This document shows, one piece after another, positions 35,054-44,294 of a stretch of 64,000 nt of DNA. How positions within the stretch are numbered: the stretch's first letter is position 1; each line of letters starts with the position of its first letter. Below the pieces are notes generated by a model, which saw nothing but the letters and a program-made list of their open reading frames with translations, was not told where the DNA came from and made no database searches. Position numbers and translations under genes: made by a program. The DNA is taken from NCBI GenBank assembly GCA_964486455.1, contig CAZAMP010000020.1, forward strand, positions 8,819-72,818, written 5' to 3'. The DNA comes from CAZAMP01 sp964486455. Lineage in GTDB: Bacteria; Eisenbacteria; RBG-16-71-46; CAZAMP01.

Positions 35054-38000
35054 CTACTTGAGCAGCGTCAGACGGGTGACGTTGCGAACGCCATCCGCCT
35101 TCAGGAGCGCGAAGTAGGTTCCGGAGGCGACGATGTTCCCACCGTCGTTCCGTCCATTCCACATGACATTGTGGACGCCAGGCTCCAGCCTCTCATCGAC
35201 CAGCCGACGGATCAGACGGCCCGAGGGGCTGTAGATGTCGAGAACGACCCGCTCCGCCTGAGGCACCCAGAATTCGAGTGTCGTCGTAGGGTTGAACGGG
35301 TTTGGCACCGCGCGCTTGAGCGCAAACTCGGTCGGGATGAAGACCGAGCGGACGATCACCTCGCCGAGCGGCAGCTCCCGGTCATCCGTCGTGACCTCCG
35401 TCAGCTGATAGACGTACTCGAGGTCGGTTTCCGCACCCCTGTCCGTGTATCGATAGCTGAAGTGTCCCGGCTGGATGATCTTGGTGTTCACCTTGGTTTG
35501 CTGCCCACCCGTGGTCGGCCGGCGGTAGAGATTGAAGCCGGCGACGTTCAGCTCGGCACCGGTTCGCCACTCGATGAGAATGCCGCCCGACACCGACGTC
35601 GCTCCGAAGAACTGCAGAACGACCGGGGTCGCCGTGTTGCAGTCGCTGTCCGGCCCATGCGTACCGCACGCGAAGGCGCTCACCCACCACCCGAAGTCAC
35701 CGATGTCATAGGTCGCCAGATCGACCGTCGTGTCCGTGCCGGTGACCTCGTACTCCACGGCGACCGAGTCGGCGTGGCACGCCGTCGCGACCGTGAGCCA
35801 GTAGGACTCGGCCTTGTCAACCGGGTCCCAGCCGAACGTCACCGTCGTTCCGTCGACGATGGCGTCATCCGGCGTCGGCGCCGCGAGGTCCGGAGCGGTC
35901 GTGAACGTGAAGCACTCCGCATTCCAATTGCCGGTCTCCATGCACGCGTTGTCCGTGGCGACGTGCCAGTGATAGGTCGTGTTCGGGGTAAGGCCCGAGT
36001 ACGAGTAGGACGTCGTGCTCGACGTGTCCGGAACACCGTCGCCGCACGTCGTCCCGATCTCGACCCAGTAGCGCAATGCGCCCGCGACCGCCTCCCACTC
36101 CATCGTGCCCGAAACGGGGACGCACGTCGCGTCATCCGCCGGCATCGTTAGCGTCGGCGCGGCCAGAAGCGGAAGCTCGGACCCGTCGTCTTCACACGCG
36201 ACCGCCTCGCCGCAATCGTTGTAGGCGACCACCCCGTATGTGTAGGTCATCGATTCTTCCGCGGTGATGTCGGTGTACTCCGTCGCATCCGCCGCGGTGG
36301 TGTCGATCGGCGTGCCGTTGCGCTCGATGATGAAGCCCGCCTCGTCCGTGCTGTTATCCGTCCAGACGATGTGGACATTGTCGCAGAGTGTATCGGACGC
36401 CGCGCAGGCCGTGGCCGCGGCCGGTACGTCGCCGTACGCCATACCGTCGTCGGAGTTGGAAGCGGCGGGCTCGCCGCATTCGTTCTTCGCGATCACCGAG
36501 TAGCTGTAGATCTGGTCGGCCGTGACGGTCATGTCGCAGTACATGGTCGAGTCGGCGCCGACGGAGTCGACCCGCGCGCCACCTCGGAGAATCACGAACA
36601 TCGTCTCGTCGGTGCTGTTGTCCGTCCAGCTCACGCAGATCTGGTCGCACAGGTCGTCGGACGCGACGCAGTCGGATGCGGCCGCCGGCGCGCCGGCGCC
36701 GGTTTGACCCGTGTCGGTATTGGAAACGGCGGCGTTGCCGCAGTCGCCCAGCGCGACGACTCCGTACGTGTACACGGTGCTCTCCACGACGTCCGTGTCG
36801 TTGTACGACGTGGCGTCGGCGTCGGTCGTGTCGTAGGGGGCCCCGTCCCGCTGGATCTCGAAGCCGGTCTCCGTCGTGCTGTTGTCGGTCCATGTCACGG
36901 TGACGACGTTGCATAGATCGTCGCTCGCCGCGCAGCCGGAGGCGGCGGTTGGCTGCGTGTCCCACCAGCCCGTGTCGGTGTTCGATGCGGCGGCGTCACC
37001 GCAGTTGCCAACGGCAACGACGGAGTAGTCGTATTGGACGCCGGCGGTACCGGTGTCGTCGTCATAGGTGCCGGTGTTCTCGGCCGCCATACCGATTTCG
37101 TCACCGTCTCTGAGGATCCGGAAGCCGCTTTCGCCCGCCCCGCTGTCCCACGTGATCGTGACAGGCAGGTCGCAGAGTCCGTCGGTCGCGCTGCAGTTGT
37201 AGGCCGAGTCCGGGAGCGGGATGCCGCCGGCATTGGCGTCGGCCGAATCGGAGTTGCAGCCCGCGATCGCTGAGAAGACCCGGTATTCGTAGATCTCGCC
37301 CGGTACGGCTCCCGTGTCGTCGAAGGTCATCGTGCCCGGCGGCTGCCATCCGATCTTGTCGTCGTCGCGATAGACCAGCATGCCGGTCTCGTCGTCGCTG
37401 TTGTCGGTCCAGGTGATGGTCACCATGCCGCACTGATCATCGGTCGCGTCGACGTCCGAAACGGGAAGCGGCTTGGGAAGACCGGTGCCGGTGACCGTGT
37501 TGGATGGGTCGGCGACCCCGCACTCGCCAACCGCGATGACCTGGTAGAGGTGACCGATTCCGTCCACGTGCTCCGTATCATCGTGTGACGTCGTGTCCGC
37601 GATGGTGGTGAACCACTCCGCGCCGTCGACCATGATCAAGAAGCCGACTTCGTTGTCGCTGTTGTCGGTCCATTCCAGATGAATGACGCCGCACTCGTCT
37701 TCGGTGGCGGTCAGGCCGGACGCCGCGTTCACCGCGCCGAGCGCGCTGGCGTCGCAGTCCGGCGAGACTCCGTCGGTGAGATCGGCGTCGGTCGCGAGGT
37801 TGTCTGCACAGATTTCGGTGGAGACCTGGTCGCAGCTGGAGTAGATGGCTAGCCCGTTTCGCGGGTCGGGGGTAATGGCAAAACTGCCAGGGGGGTCTCC
37901 CGGAGGCACGTAGGCGAAAAACCCGATTTTGGCGTTCGACCCCACGGGGTCGTAGCATCCACCCGGCCACGTTACGGCGTTACCCGTACCGGATGCCGGC

Positions 38001-38323
38001 CAGCCGCCCTCTTGGATTTCCTGGCCGCCCGTGCAGAGCGCCCAGCCGCCGCCCGGCGCCACGGAGTGTTCGATACCAAACTGGGCGCCGCCGATGCCGT
38101 CGGGGAAACCGTCCCCGTCACTGACCACGATCCAGACGTACATGGGGAACGTCTGTGAGCTTACCAGATCGGCGCATTCACCCTCGTCGATCCAATCGAA
38201 TGCCGGATCGGAGCAACCCGAATAACTGGGTATCGTCGTCAGAATGTTGTATTGCGCGTTCGGATCTGCCAATACGGCGCCCGGCATCAGCAGAACCATC
38301 AGACCTAGGATCAACCGTTTCAT
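35054..38323 (-). CDS. Large secreted protein with six fibronectin-III-like repeats and sorting domain
   Basis: A 1089-aa paralog of the neighbouring 1958-aa protein. The signal peptide (LILGLMVLLMPGAVLA) precedes the same type of N-terminal domain (YSGCSDPAFDWIDEGECADL ... CYDPVGSNAKIGFF). Six FN3-like repeats follow (about residues 198-725) with the same Cys and TWTDNS pattern. Then come two extra Ig-like domains (TMPADDATCVPVSGTMEWEAVAG and VDGTTVTFGWDPVDKAESYWL) and a PNPFNPTTT-type sorting domain in the last ~85 residues. The ATG at 38323 has GGAGGG 6 nt upstream. It is probably a surface-exposed or matrix protein. It precedes the 17-repeat gene in the same transcription direction, and a hairpin separates them. 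Confidence 0.88.
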   Translation of the reverse strand: MKRLILGLMVLLMPGAVLADPNAQYNILTTIPSYSGCSDPAFDWIDEGECADLVSSQTFPMYVWIVVSDGDGFPDGIGGAQFGIEHSVAPGGGWALCTGGQEIQEGGWPASGTGNAVTWPGGCYDPVGSNAKIGFFAYVPPGDPPGSFAITPDPRNGLAIYSSCDQVSTEICADNLATDADLTDGVSPDCDASALGAVNAASGLTATEDECGVIHLEWTDNSDNEVGFLIMVDGAEWFTTIADTTSHDDTEHVDGIGHLYQVIAVGECGVADPSNTVTGTGLPKPLPVSDVDATDDQCGMVTITWTDNSDDETGMLVYRDDDKIGWQPPGTMTFDDTGAVPGEIYEYRVFSAIAGCNSDSADANAGGIPLPDSAYNCSATDGLCDLPVTITWDSGAGESGFRILRDGDEIGMAAENTGTYDDDTGTAGVQYDYSVVAVGNCGDAAASNTDTGWWDTQPTAASGCAASDDLCNVVTVTWTDNSTTETGFEIQRDGAPYDTTDADATSYNDTDVVESTVYTYGVVALGDCGNAAVSNTDTGQTGAGAPAAASDCVASDDLCDQICVSWTDNSTDETMFVILRGGARVDSVGADSTMYCDMTVTADQIYSYSVIAKNECGEPAASNSDDGMAYGDVPAAATACAASDTLCDNVHIVWTDNSTDEAGFIIERNGTPIDTTAADATEYTDITAEESMTYTYGVVAYNDCGEAVACEDDGSELPLLAAPTLTMPADDATCVPVSGTMEWEAVAGALRYWVEIGTTCGDGVPDTSSTTSYSYSGLTPNTTYHWHVATDNACMETGNWNAECFTFTTAPDLAAPTPDDAIVDGTTVTFGWDPVDKAESYWLTVATACHADSVAVEYEVTGTDTTVDLATYDIGDFGWWVSAFACGTHGPDSDCNTATPVVLQFFGATSVSGGILIEWRTGAELNVAGFNLYRRPTTGGQQTKVNTKIIQPGHFSYRYTDRGAETDLEYVYQLTEVTTDDRELPLGEVIVRSVFIPTEFALKRAVPNPFNPTTTLEFWVPQAERVVLDIYSPSGRLIRRLVDERLEPGVHNVMWNGRNDGGNIVASGTYFALLKADGVRNVTRLTLLK
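36165..37732 (-). repeat. Array of six FN3-like coding repeats
   Basis: Six units of about 87 codons in the smaller paralog. Unit 3 deviates (TWDSGAGESGF instead of TWTDNSxxExGF). Comparison with the 17-unit neighbour indicates independent expansion or contraction after gene duplication. Confidence 0.8.
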
Positions 38324-38753
38324 GATCTGCCCTCCGAAGGTCAACCACTCGACGCTCCATGGGTATGCACGAAGCGCCTCCCATTGTCTCGAGACATATC
38401 GAGGGGACGATAGTTTGTCGATGACGGGATGTCTACCTTGTGTTCGTGATGCCGATTGGACGCGGTGGAGCGCTCACCTGGCCGCCGATGCCGACCGCTC
38501 AGGCTTCACGAAGACGATAGGGAGGAAGTCCGTGGGCTGAGGTCGTGCGCCCTCATAATCTTCAGTCTAGCAGGCACCATCGGCGTAAACAATAGCAGAA
38601 AAGCAATATTGCCCCGATCGCGCTCCTACGATGTGATAGCTGCTACTCTTGGCTTTTCGCTTGCATTGCCCATGAACGGCCGTGAAGCTAACGCGTTCGC
38701 GAAACGCGCCGGGGCATCGTGCCCGTCCGGCACTGCACGCCAAGGAGTGGCAT
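38324..38753. other. Divergent intergenic region upstream of ssnA and the FN3 gene
   Basis: 430 nt between the start of the six-repeat protein (minus) and ssnA (plus). It holds the palindrome at 38385-38396 and an AT-richer stretch around 38570-38660. A loose TTGCCC-17-TGTGAT pair near 38609-38637 is the only promoter candidate I see for ssnA, and it is weak. Short frames here look spurious. Confidence 0.5.
38385..38396. promoter_or_regulatory. Palindrome TGTCTC/GAGACA upstream of ssnA
   Basis: TGTCTCGAGACA is a perfect 12-nt palindrome located 62 nt upstream of the FN3-protein ATG and about 358 nt upstream of ssnA. Its half-sites TGTCTC and GAGACA are also the inner arms of the palindrome before the fused hydroxylase (24095-24112), there separated by CCCGGG. 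Confidence 0.35.
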
Positions 38754-40136
38754 GTGGGGATGACACACCTGCTGACAAACGCGACGGTCTATACCGGAAG
38801 ATCGAGCGGTGACGTCATCAACCGCGGCGCCGTGGCGTGGGAAGATGATCGAATCGTGGCGGTCGGGGACGAGGCGGATCTCCGTGACGCCCACCCGGAT
38901 GCGCGCGTGATCGACGGCCGGGGGGGCCTCGCGGTCCCCGGGTTCATCAACCTTCATCACCACTTCTACTCGGCGTTGGCGCGAGGGCTCGATCCTGGCG
39001 GACCCATCGCGGACTTCGGCGAGAACCTTCGCCGGCTATGGTGGCGCCTCGACCGCGCCCTCGACGCGGAGACGGTCCGTCTGTCGGCGCTACTCACCGC
39101 CGCCGCGGCACTGCGCGCCGGTTGCACGACGGTGTTCGATCATCATGCGTCTCCCGCCTGTATCCAGGGAAGCCTGGACATCGTCGCCCGCGCCGTGGGG
39201 GAGTGCGGTCTCTCGGCCGTCCTGTGCTATGAGGTGAGCGATCGAAACGGGCACGACGAGGCGCTGGCCGGGATTGAAGAGAACGCGAGGTTTATCGGAG
39301 AGCGCCTGGGCGACGCGCGGATTCGCGGAATGATGGGGCTCCACGCCAGCTTCACGTTGACCGACGAGACGCTGGATGAGGCCCGGCGCCGCATGCCGCA
39401 GGGGTGCGGGTGCCATATCCACGTCGCGGAAGACGCGCTCGACGTCCGTCACTCGCAAGCCGCCTTCGGCGCCGGACCGGTAGAACGACTGGATCGCTCA
39501 CGGTTACTGGACGGATCGTCCCTTCTCATTCACGGCGTGCACCTATCGCCGGCGTCGCTCCACCTCGCCGCCGAGCGCGGCGCCGTCCTCGTCCACAATC
39601 CCGAATCGAACGCCAATAACGGCGTGGGCCGGCTCGACATCCGCGACGCGGCCGATACCGGGATCACGCTGGGGCTCGGGACCGACGGCATGGGCGGCTC
39701 GATGCTTCGGTCCGCGCGCGCCGCGTTTCTGGGGCTCCGGTCCGGCCGGGGAGATCCGACCCAGGGGTTCGACGTCGTGCCGGGCATGCTGTTCGACGCG
39801 AACGCGGCGGTCGCGGGGCGTTTCTTCGAGGAGCCGAACCTCGGAACGCTCCGGCCGAACGCGCCGGCGGACATCGCCGTGCTCGACGCGTCCCCGCCGA
39901 CGCCGATCAGCCGTGATAATCTATTCGGGCATCTGATCTATGGAGCGGCCGATGCGCCCGTGCGACACACGATCGCGCGCGGGCGCATTCTGCTCGAGGA
40001 TTTCGATCTGACGCGCATCGACCTGACGCGCATCACCGAACAGGCGTGGCGGGCGACCCCGGCGTTGTGGGACAGGTTTCGGGCATTGAGCCCGGACACT
40101 CCATTGCCGGGCGGAAACGCGGGGGAGCGGGAATGA
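38754..40136 (+). CDS. ssnA: SsnA-type aminohydrolase (amidohydrolase superfamily)
   Basis: A 460-aa metal-dependent amidohydrolase. The N-terminal composite domain is followed by GFINLHHHFYSAL (HxH metal ligands), TTVFDHHASPACIQGSLDIVARAVGECGL (a block characteristic of SsnA), CHIHVAEDALDV, LIHGVHLSP and LGLGTDGMGGSML (metal Asp). SsnA belongs to the selenium- and uric-acid-linked gene group; it is thought to deaminate or open a purine-derived ring, but its exact substrate is unsettled. AAGGAG at 38742-38747 is ideally placed for the GTG at 38754; the ATG at 38760 is the alternative. It heads a coupled cluster: its stop overlaps the PLP-enzyme ATG (ATGA), with ygeY, fic and ygeW following. 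Confidence 0.85.
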   Translation: MGMTHLLTNATVYTGRSSGDVINRGAVAWEDDRIVAVGDEADLRDAHPDARVIDGRGGLAVPGFINLHHHFYSALARGLDPGGPIADFGENLRRLWWRLDRALDAETVRLSALLTAAAALRAGCTTVFDHHASPACIQGSLDIVARAVGECGLSAVLCYEVSDRNGHDEALAGIEENARFIGERLGDARIRGMMGLHASFTLTDETLDEARRRMPQGCGCHIHVAEDALDVRHSQAAFGAGPVERLDRSRLLDGSSLLIHGVHLSPASLHLAAERGAVLVHNPESNANNGVGRLDIRDAADTGITLGLGTDGMGGSMLRSARAAFLGLRSGRGDPTQGFDVVPGMLFDANAAVAGRFFEEPNLGTLRPNAPADIAVLDASPPTPISRDNLFGHLIYGAADAPVRHTIARGRILLEDFDLTRIDLTRITEQAWRATPALWDRFRALSPDTPLPGGNAGERE

Positions 40137-41638
40137 GCAATACGAAGGACGGCGGTGGCCGGGGGAGTGCTCGGCGACGCGGGGACGACGCGCGCACGCA
40201 CGCGCTCACGCGCTGCCGTGAGCGGAAGATCATCATCCCGACGCTGGCCGAGCAGCGGAATCCATCCGCGATCCTTCCGGCGATACGGGATGCGCTTCGC
40301 GCCGTCGACCCGCAGGCCGTCGATCCGCTCAACCTCTTCCGCATCACCTGGTGTAACGACCCCGCGACCGGCGGGTTTGGCGACGTCGACGCGATCGAGC
40401 TGCCCTCAGAGCTGACAGGTGTGGACGCCCGCATCGTGGGGCTCGTCGGAAAGCACTTTCCCACGGGCGCCCACAAAGTGGGGGCCGCCTTCGGCTGTCT
40501 CGTTCCGCGGCTCGTGACCGGTGGTTTCGACCCCACGACCGAGCGCGCCGTCTGGCCGTCGACGGGGAACTACTGCCGCGGCGGCGCTTTCGACTCCGCG
40601 CTACTTGGATGCCGCGCCGTGGCGATTCTCCCGGAAGAAATGAGCCGCGAGCGCTTCACCTGGCTCGAGGCGATCGGCGCCGAGGTCATCGCGACGCCCG
40701 GCTGTGAGAGCAACGTCAAGGAGATCTACGACAAGTGTTGGGAGATCCGCCGGGACGATCCATCGGCCGTCATCTTCAACCAGTTCGAGGAGTTCGGAAA
40801 CACCCTCTGGCACTTCGGTGTGACCGGACCGGCGGCGGAGTCCGTCTTCGAGCGACTCGCGGGGCCGCGTGATCGCTGCGCCGCCTGGATCGGTGCCAGC
40901 GGTTCCGCCGGGACGCTCGGCGCGGGCGACTATCTCAAGACGCGGTTCAGAGATTGCCGGGTCAGCGTGGCCGAAGCCCTCCAGTGTCCGACGCTCCTGA
41001 TGAACGGCTTCGGAGGCCACCGCATCGAGGGCATCGGAGACAAGCACGTGCCCTGGATTCACAATGTTCGGAACACGGACCTCATCGCGGCCATCGATGA
41101 CGAGCATCCCATGCGCCTGCTGCGACTCTTCAATGAGCCGATCGGGCACGAGATGCTCGCCCGGCGCGGGATCGCCGAGGAGTTGATCGCGCGCTTGCCG
41201 CTCCTCGGGATTTCGAGCATCGCGAACGTGCTGGCCGCGATCAAGACGGCACGCGCATACGAGCTCGGTGCGCATGACATTTTGCTCACGCCGTTCACTG
41301 ATTCGTCGGAGCTGTACGGGACGCGCATTGCCGAGCTGGCCGAAGCGCACGGTCCCTACGACGCCACCCGTGCGGAGATCGATTTCGAGCGTCATCTTCT
41401 CGGGACAACGACCGATCACATCAAAGACCTGACCTACGCGGACCGAAAGGCGATCCACAATCTCAAGTACTTCACGTGGGTGGAGCAGCAAGGTCGGACG
41501 GTCGACGAGCTGAATGCACTGTGGGACCCGGTTTTCTGGGAGGAGAGACAGGCCGAACTCGACGATTGGGACGACTCGATTCGCGCGTTCAACGACGAGG
41601 CCGGAATCTCGGTCGCGGATCTGAAAGGGACACCATGA
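40133..41638 (+). CDS. Fold-type-II PLP-dependent enzyme (cysteine-synthase-like) in purine-catabolic cluster
   Basis: A 501-aa protein. The PLP lysine lies in PTGAHKVGAAFG (K115). The substrate/Asn loop is WPSTGNYCRGGAF, and the phosphate-binding Gly-rich loop is GASGSAGTLGAGDYLK. These place it in the cysteine-synthase/threonine-dehydratase fold. It is longer than cysteine synthase (~310 aa), with a C-terminal extension after ~390 containing HHILKDL-like helices (TTDHIKDLTYADRKAIHNL). In related clusters diaminopropionate ammonia-lyase (YgeX) sits here, but the YgeX motifs were not seen, so this may be a functional replacement acting on a diaminopropionate-like intermediate (inference). The ATG overlaps the ssnA stop and follows GGGGGAGCGGGA. 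It is coupled to ygeY by ATGA. Confidence 0.8.
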   Translation: MSNTKDGGGRGSARRRGDDARTHALTRCRERKIIIPTLAEQRNPSAILPAIRDALRAVDPQAVDPLNLFRITWCNDPATGGFGDVDAIELPSELTGVDARIVGLVGKHFPTGAHKVGAAFGCLVPRLVTGGFDPTTERAVWPSTGNYCRGGAFDSALLGCRAVAILPEEMSRERFTWLEAIGAEVIATPGCESNVKEIYDKCWEIRRDDPSAVIFNQFEEFGNTLWHFGVTGPAAESVFERLAGPRDRCAAWIGASGSAGTLGAGDYLKTRFRDCRVSVAEALQCPTLLMNGFGGHRIEGIGDKHVPWIHNVRNTDLIAAIDDEHPMRLLRLFNEPIGHEMLARRGIAEELIARLPLLGISSIANVLAAIKTARAYELGAHDILLTPFTDSSELYGTRIAELAEAHGPYDATRAEIDFERHLLGTTTDHIKDLTYADRKAIHNLKYFTWVEQQGRTVDELNALWDPVFWEERQAELDDWDDSIRAFNDEAGISVADLKGTP

Positions 41639-42846
41639 GCGGCAGTCCAGATGGATTTGGGAGCGCTGCACTCGCCGCGGCGAAACGTCATGAAGATCGG
41701 ATCGTCGGTTTCCTGAGGGATATGATCGCGATCCCGGCCGAGAGCTGCCGCGAAGGACCGCGCTGCGAACGCGTGAAGTCCGAGTATGAATCACTTGGAT
41801 TCGACGAGGTCTTCTTCGACGGGCTCGGCACGGTCGTCGCGCGAATCGGGAACGGACCGTTCACGATCCTCATGGACGGGCACATCGATTGCGTCGGTGT
41901 GGGAAACTCCGATGCGTGGAGCCATGATCCCTTCCTGGGCAAGGTCGTGAATCGAAAGGTTTACGGCCGGGGTGCGGTGGACGAGCTTCCGTCGATTGCA
42001 TGCATGGCTTACGGCGCGCGAATGTTGGCCGATCGTGGACTGCCGGACGATGTGACGCTCTATCTGACGGCGTCCGTCATGGAAGAGGATTGCGACGGTT
42101 ACTGCATGCTGCATCTCATCGAGACGGAAGGTATCCGACCGGACGTCGTCGTCATCGGTGAGCCGACCGATCTCAATGTCTATCGCGGACACCGGGGTCG
42201 AATGGAGATCTCGGTTTCGACAAAGGGCGTCTCCGCGCACGGCGCGTACCCCGAGAAAGGGGTGAACGCCATCTACAAGATGGCGCCGATCGTCCGGGAG
42301 ATCGAGAGCCTGAATGACACACTTCCGAGCGACGAGTTCCTCGGGAAGGGAACCGTGACGATATCGCGGATCGAGAGCACGTCCCCGTCGCTGAACGCGG
42401 TCGCGGACAGCGCGCGAATCATCCTGGACCGGCGGCTCACGGCGGGCGAGACGGCCGAGCGGGCCGTCGAGGAGATCCGTGCGCTGCCGTCGATCGGAGA
42501 GGCGGACGTCCGTGTCCTCGAGTACGACGCGACGAGCTGGCGCGGCGCGCAAGCGCGGCAGGAGAAGTTCTTTCCGAGCTGGGTGCTTCCGGAAGATCAC
42601 TTCCTCGTGCGGGGCCTGGTCGGTGCCGTGTCGGCTGTCCGGGAGACACCGCCGGCCGTCGGGCGCTGGACCTTCTCGACGAACGGCGTGGCGACGATGG
42701 GCCGCCTAGGTATACCGACCGCCGGCTTCGCGCCCGGGCTCGAGGAACTGTCGCACACGACCGGCGAGTGGGTGGCGGTCGACGATCTCATCACCGCGAC
42801 GGCGGCGTACAGCCTGATGCCGGAGATGATTCTGGCAAGGCGGTGA
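41635..42846 (+). CDS. ygeY: YgeY-family selenium-metabolism-linked hydrolase (M20 fold)
   Basis: A 403-aa M20-type di-zinc hydrolase. Zinc ligands appear in LMDGHIDCVGVG (H83, D85), VYGRGAVDELPSIA, VMEEDCDGYC (catalytic Glu-Glu), VVIGEPTDLNVYRGHRGR and the terminal ELSHTTGEWV. The lid/dimer domain begins EISVSTKGVSAHGAYPEKGVNAIY. The combination matches the YgeY family, which accompanies SsnA, YgeW and selenium-dependent hydroxylases. The likely role is hydrolysis of a carbamoylated or amide intermediate of purine breakdown; the substrate is unproven. The ATG overlaps the stop of the PLP enzyme (ATGA), about 5 nt after a GAAAGGG box. A 278-nt AT-richer gap follows before fic. Confidence 0.88.
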   Translation: MSGSPDGFGSAALAAAKRHEDRIVGFLRDMIAIPAESCREGPRCERVKSEYESLGFDEVFFDGLGTVVARIGNGPFTILMDGHIDCVGVGNSDAWSHDPFLGKVVNRKVYGRGAVDELPSIACMAYGARMLADRGLPDDVTLYLTASVMEEDCDGYCMLHLIETEGIRPDVVVIGEPTDLNVYRGHRGRMEISVSTKGVSAHGAYPEKGVNAIYKMAPIVREIESLNDTLPSDEFLGKGTVTISRIESTSPSLNAVADSARIILDRRLTAGETAERAVEEIRALPSIGEADVRVLEYDATSWRGAQARQEKFFPSWVLPEDHFLVRGLVGAVSAVRETPPAVGRWTFSTNGVATMGRLGIPTAGFAPGLEELSHTTGEWVAVDDLITATAAYSLMPEMILARR

Positions 42847-43012
42847 TCGCCGCGACCCTCAGCTCACTGTTTGGCCGTGCGATCGAGTAGTTCGGCAATC
42901 TTCAAACTGCATTCGATTTTCCCTGCTCGCGGATGCGCCTCCGGATACCGGTTGGACTGATTGTAATCTGTTGTCATGGATTGTGTTACATCTGGTTCGG
43001 CGAGCGTACCCC

Positions 43013-43028
43013 GGAGAATGGATTCTCC
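43013..43028. promoter_or_regulatory. Inverted repeat upstream of fic, possible operator
   Basis: GGAGAAT (43013-43019) and ATTCTCC (43022-43028) form a perfect 7-bp inverted repeat with a 2-nt centre, about 97 nt before the fic ATG. It sits in an AT-richer segment (42890-43090) unlike the flanking coding DNA and could serve autoregulation by the Fic protein's C-terminal winged helix. Confidence 0.4.
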
Positions 43029-43124
43029 TGGACGGAGTTCTCTCGGCAGAGTAAATTAAGCAAAGCTCTAAAGTTTAATTAGTGTGTGCCGGTAATTAAG
43101 TCAATTCTGTTGAGCGGGGGGGCC

Positions 43125-44294
43125 ATGAACCGAGGTCTGACCGGGGAACTCGTTTCGATATCGACCGTGGGCGAAAACGTCCAGGCATTCCTCCCACGGC
43201 CGCTGCCGCCGACGCCCCCGCTGGTCATTGATGTCGCTCTTCGCGACGCGATCGACCGCGCGCTGATCGCCTTGGGTCGGCTGGACAGTGTCTCAACGCG
43301 ACTGCCCGATGCTTCTCTCTTCCTCTACACGTATGTTCGCAAGGAAGCCGTCCTATCGTCTCAGATTGAGGGAACACAGTCGTCGCTCTCCGATCTGCTC
43401 CTGTTCGAGATCGAGGGGGCTCCCGGTGTTCCGTTGGATGATGTGCGGGAAGTATCCAATCATGTTAGCGCTCTTGACCACGGTCTCGCGCGCCTGAGGG
43501 AAGGATTTCCACTGTCGAACCGCCTGCTGAGGGAAGTTCACGCCGTTCTACTTTCCAGAGGTCGGGGGAGCGGCAAACAGCCGGGCGAGTTCCGAACCTC
43601 ACAGAACTGGATCGGCGGGACGCGACCTGGAAATGCGATCTACGTTCCCCCGCCTCCAGAACGAATCGGTGAATGTATGGGCGCGCTCGAGAAGTTTCTG
43701 CACGACGAGCCCGAGCGCACGTCCGTTCTCGTAAAGGCTGCACTGACTCACGTGCAGTTTGAAATCATTCACCCGTTTCTCGATGGCAACGGAAGGTTGG
43801 GACGACTCCTGATCACCCTACTTCTGTGCACGGAGCAGCTTCTCCACGAACCACTGCTCTATTTGAGTCTCTACTTCAAGAGGCACCGCCAGGAATACTA
43901 TGACCATCTTCAGCGTGTTCGTGTCGAAGGGGATTGGGAGGGTTGGCTCTCGTTCTTCGTCGAAGGTGTTCGCGAGATGGCTGAACTCGCTGTGCTTACC
44001 GCGCAACGTCTGGAGGGGATGTTCAAGGGGGATCAGGAGCGCATCCAGGGATTGGGGCGAAAGGCGGGATCCGCGCTTCGTGTGCATGCGGTACTTCAGC
44101 GGCATCCCGTCCAGACCATTTCCAGAGCAGCCGAGCGATCGGGCCTATCCGTGCCGACCGTCACGGCGGTTATGAAGACCCTCAGAAGTAAGCCTTTGGC
44201 TATCGTGGATGAACTCACCGGCAAACGTCGCAATCAGGTCTTCGTCTATAGGCAGTACATCGACGTACTGAACGAAGGGACTGAGCTGGCATGA
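43125..44294 (+). CDS. Fic-domain AMP-transferase with inhibitory helix and winged-helix tail
   Basis: A 389-aa Fic protein of the widespread chromosomal type. The N-terminus RGLTGELVSISTVGENVQAFLPRPLPPTPPL is typical. The inhibitory-helix motif [S/T]xxxE[G/N] is seen as SSQIEG. The full Fic motif HPFLDGNGRLGR (His216) and a C-terminal winged-helix region (TISRAAERSGLSVPTVTAVMKTL) follow. Such enzymes transfer AMP from ATP onto hydroxyl side chains of target proteins and are held off by the Glu of the inhibitory helix. The ATG at 43125 matches family N-termini; the GTG at 43086 does not. Its stop overlaps the ygeW ATG (ATGA). Upstream DNA is AT-richer than the cluster, suggesting insertion between ygeY and ygeW. 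Confidence 0.9.
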   Translation: MNRGLTGELVSISTVGENVQAFLPRPLPPTPPLVIDVALRDAIDRALIALGRLDSVSTRLPDASLFLYTYVRKEAVLSSQIEGTQSSLSDLLLFEIEGAPGVPLDDVREVSNHVSALDHGLARLREGFPLSNRLLREVHAVLLSRGRGSGKQPGEFRTSQNWIGGTRPGNAIYVPPPPERIGECMGALEKFLHDEPERTSVLVKAALTHVQFEIIHPFLDGNGRLGRLLITLLLCTEQLLHEPLLYLSLYFKRHRQEYYDHLQRVRVEGDWEGWLSFFVEGVREMAELAVLTAQRLEGMFKGDQERIQGLGRKAGSALRVHAVLQRHPVQTISRAAERSGLSVPTVTAVMKTLRSKPLAIVDELTGKRRNQVFVYRQYIDVLNEGTELA

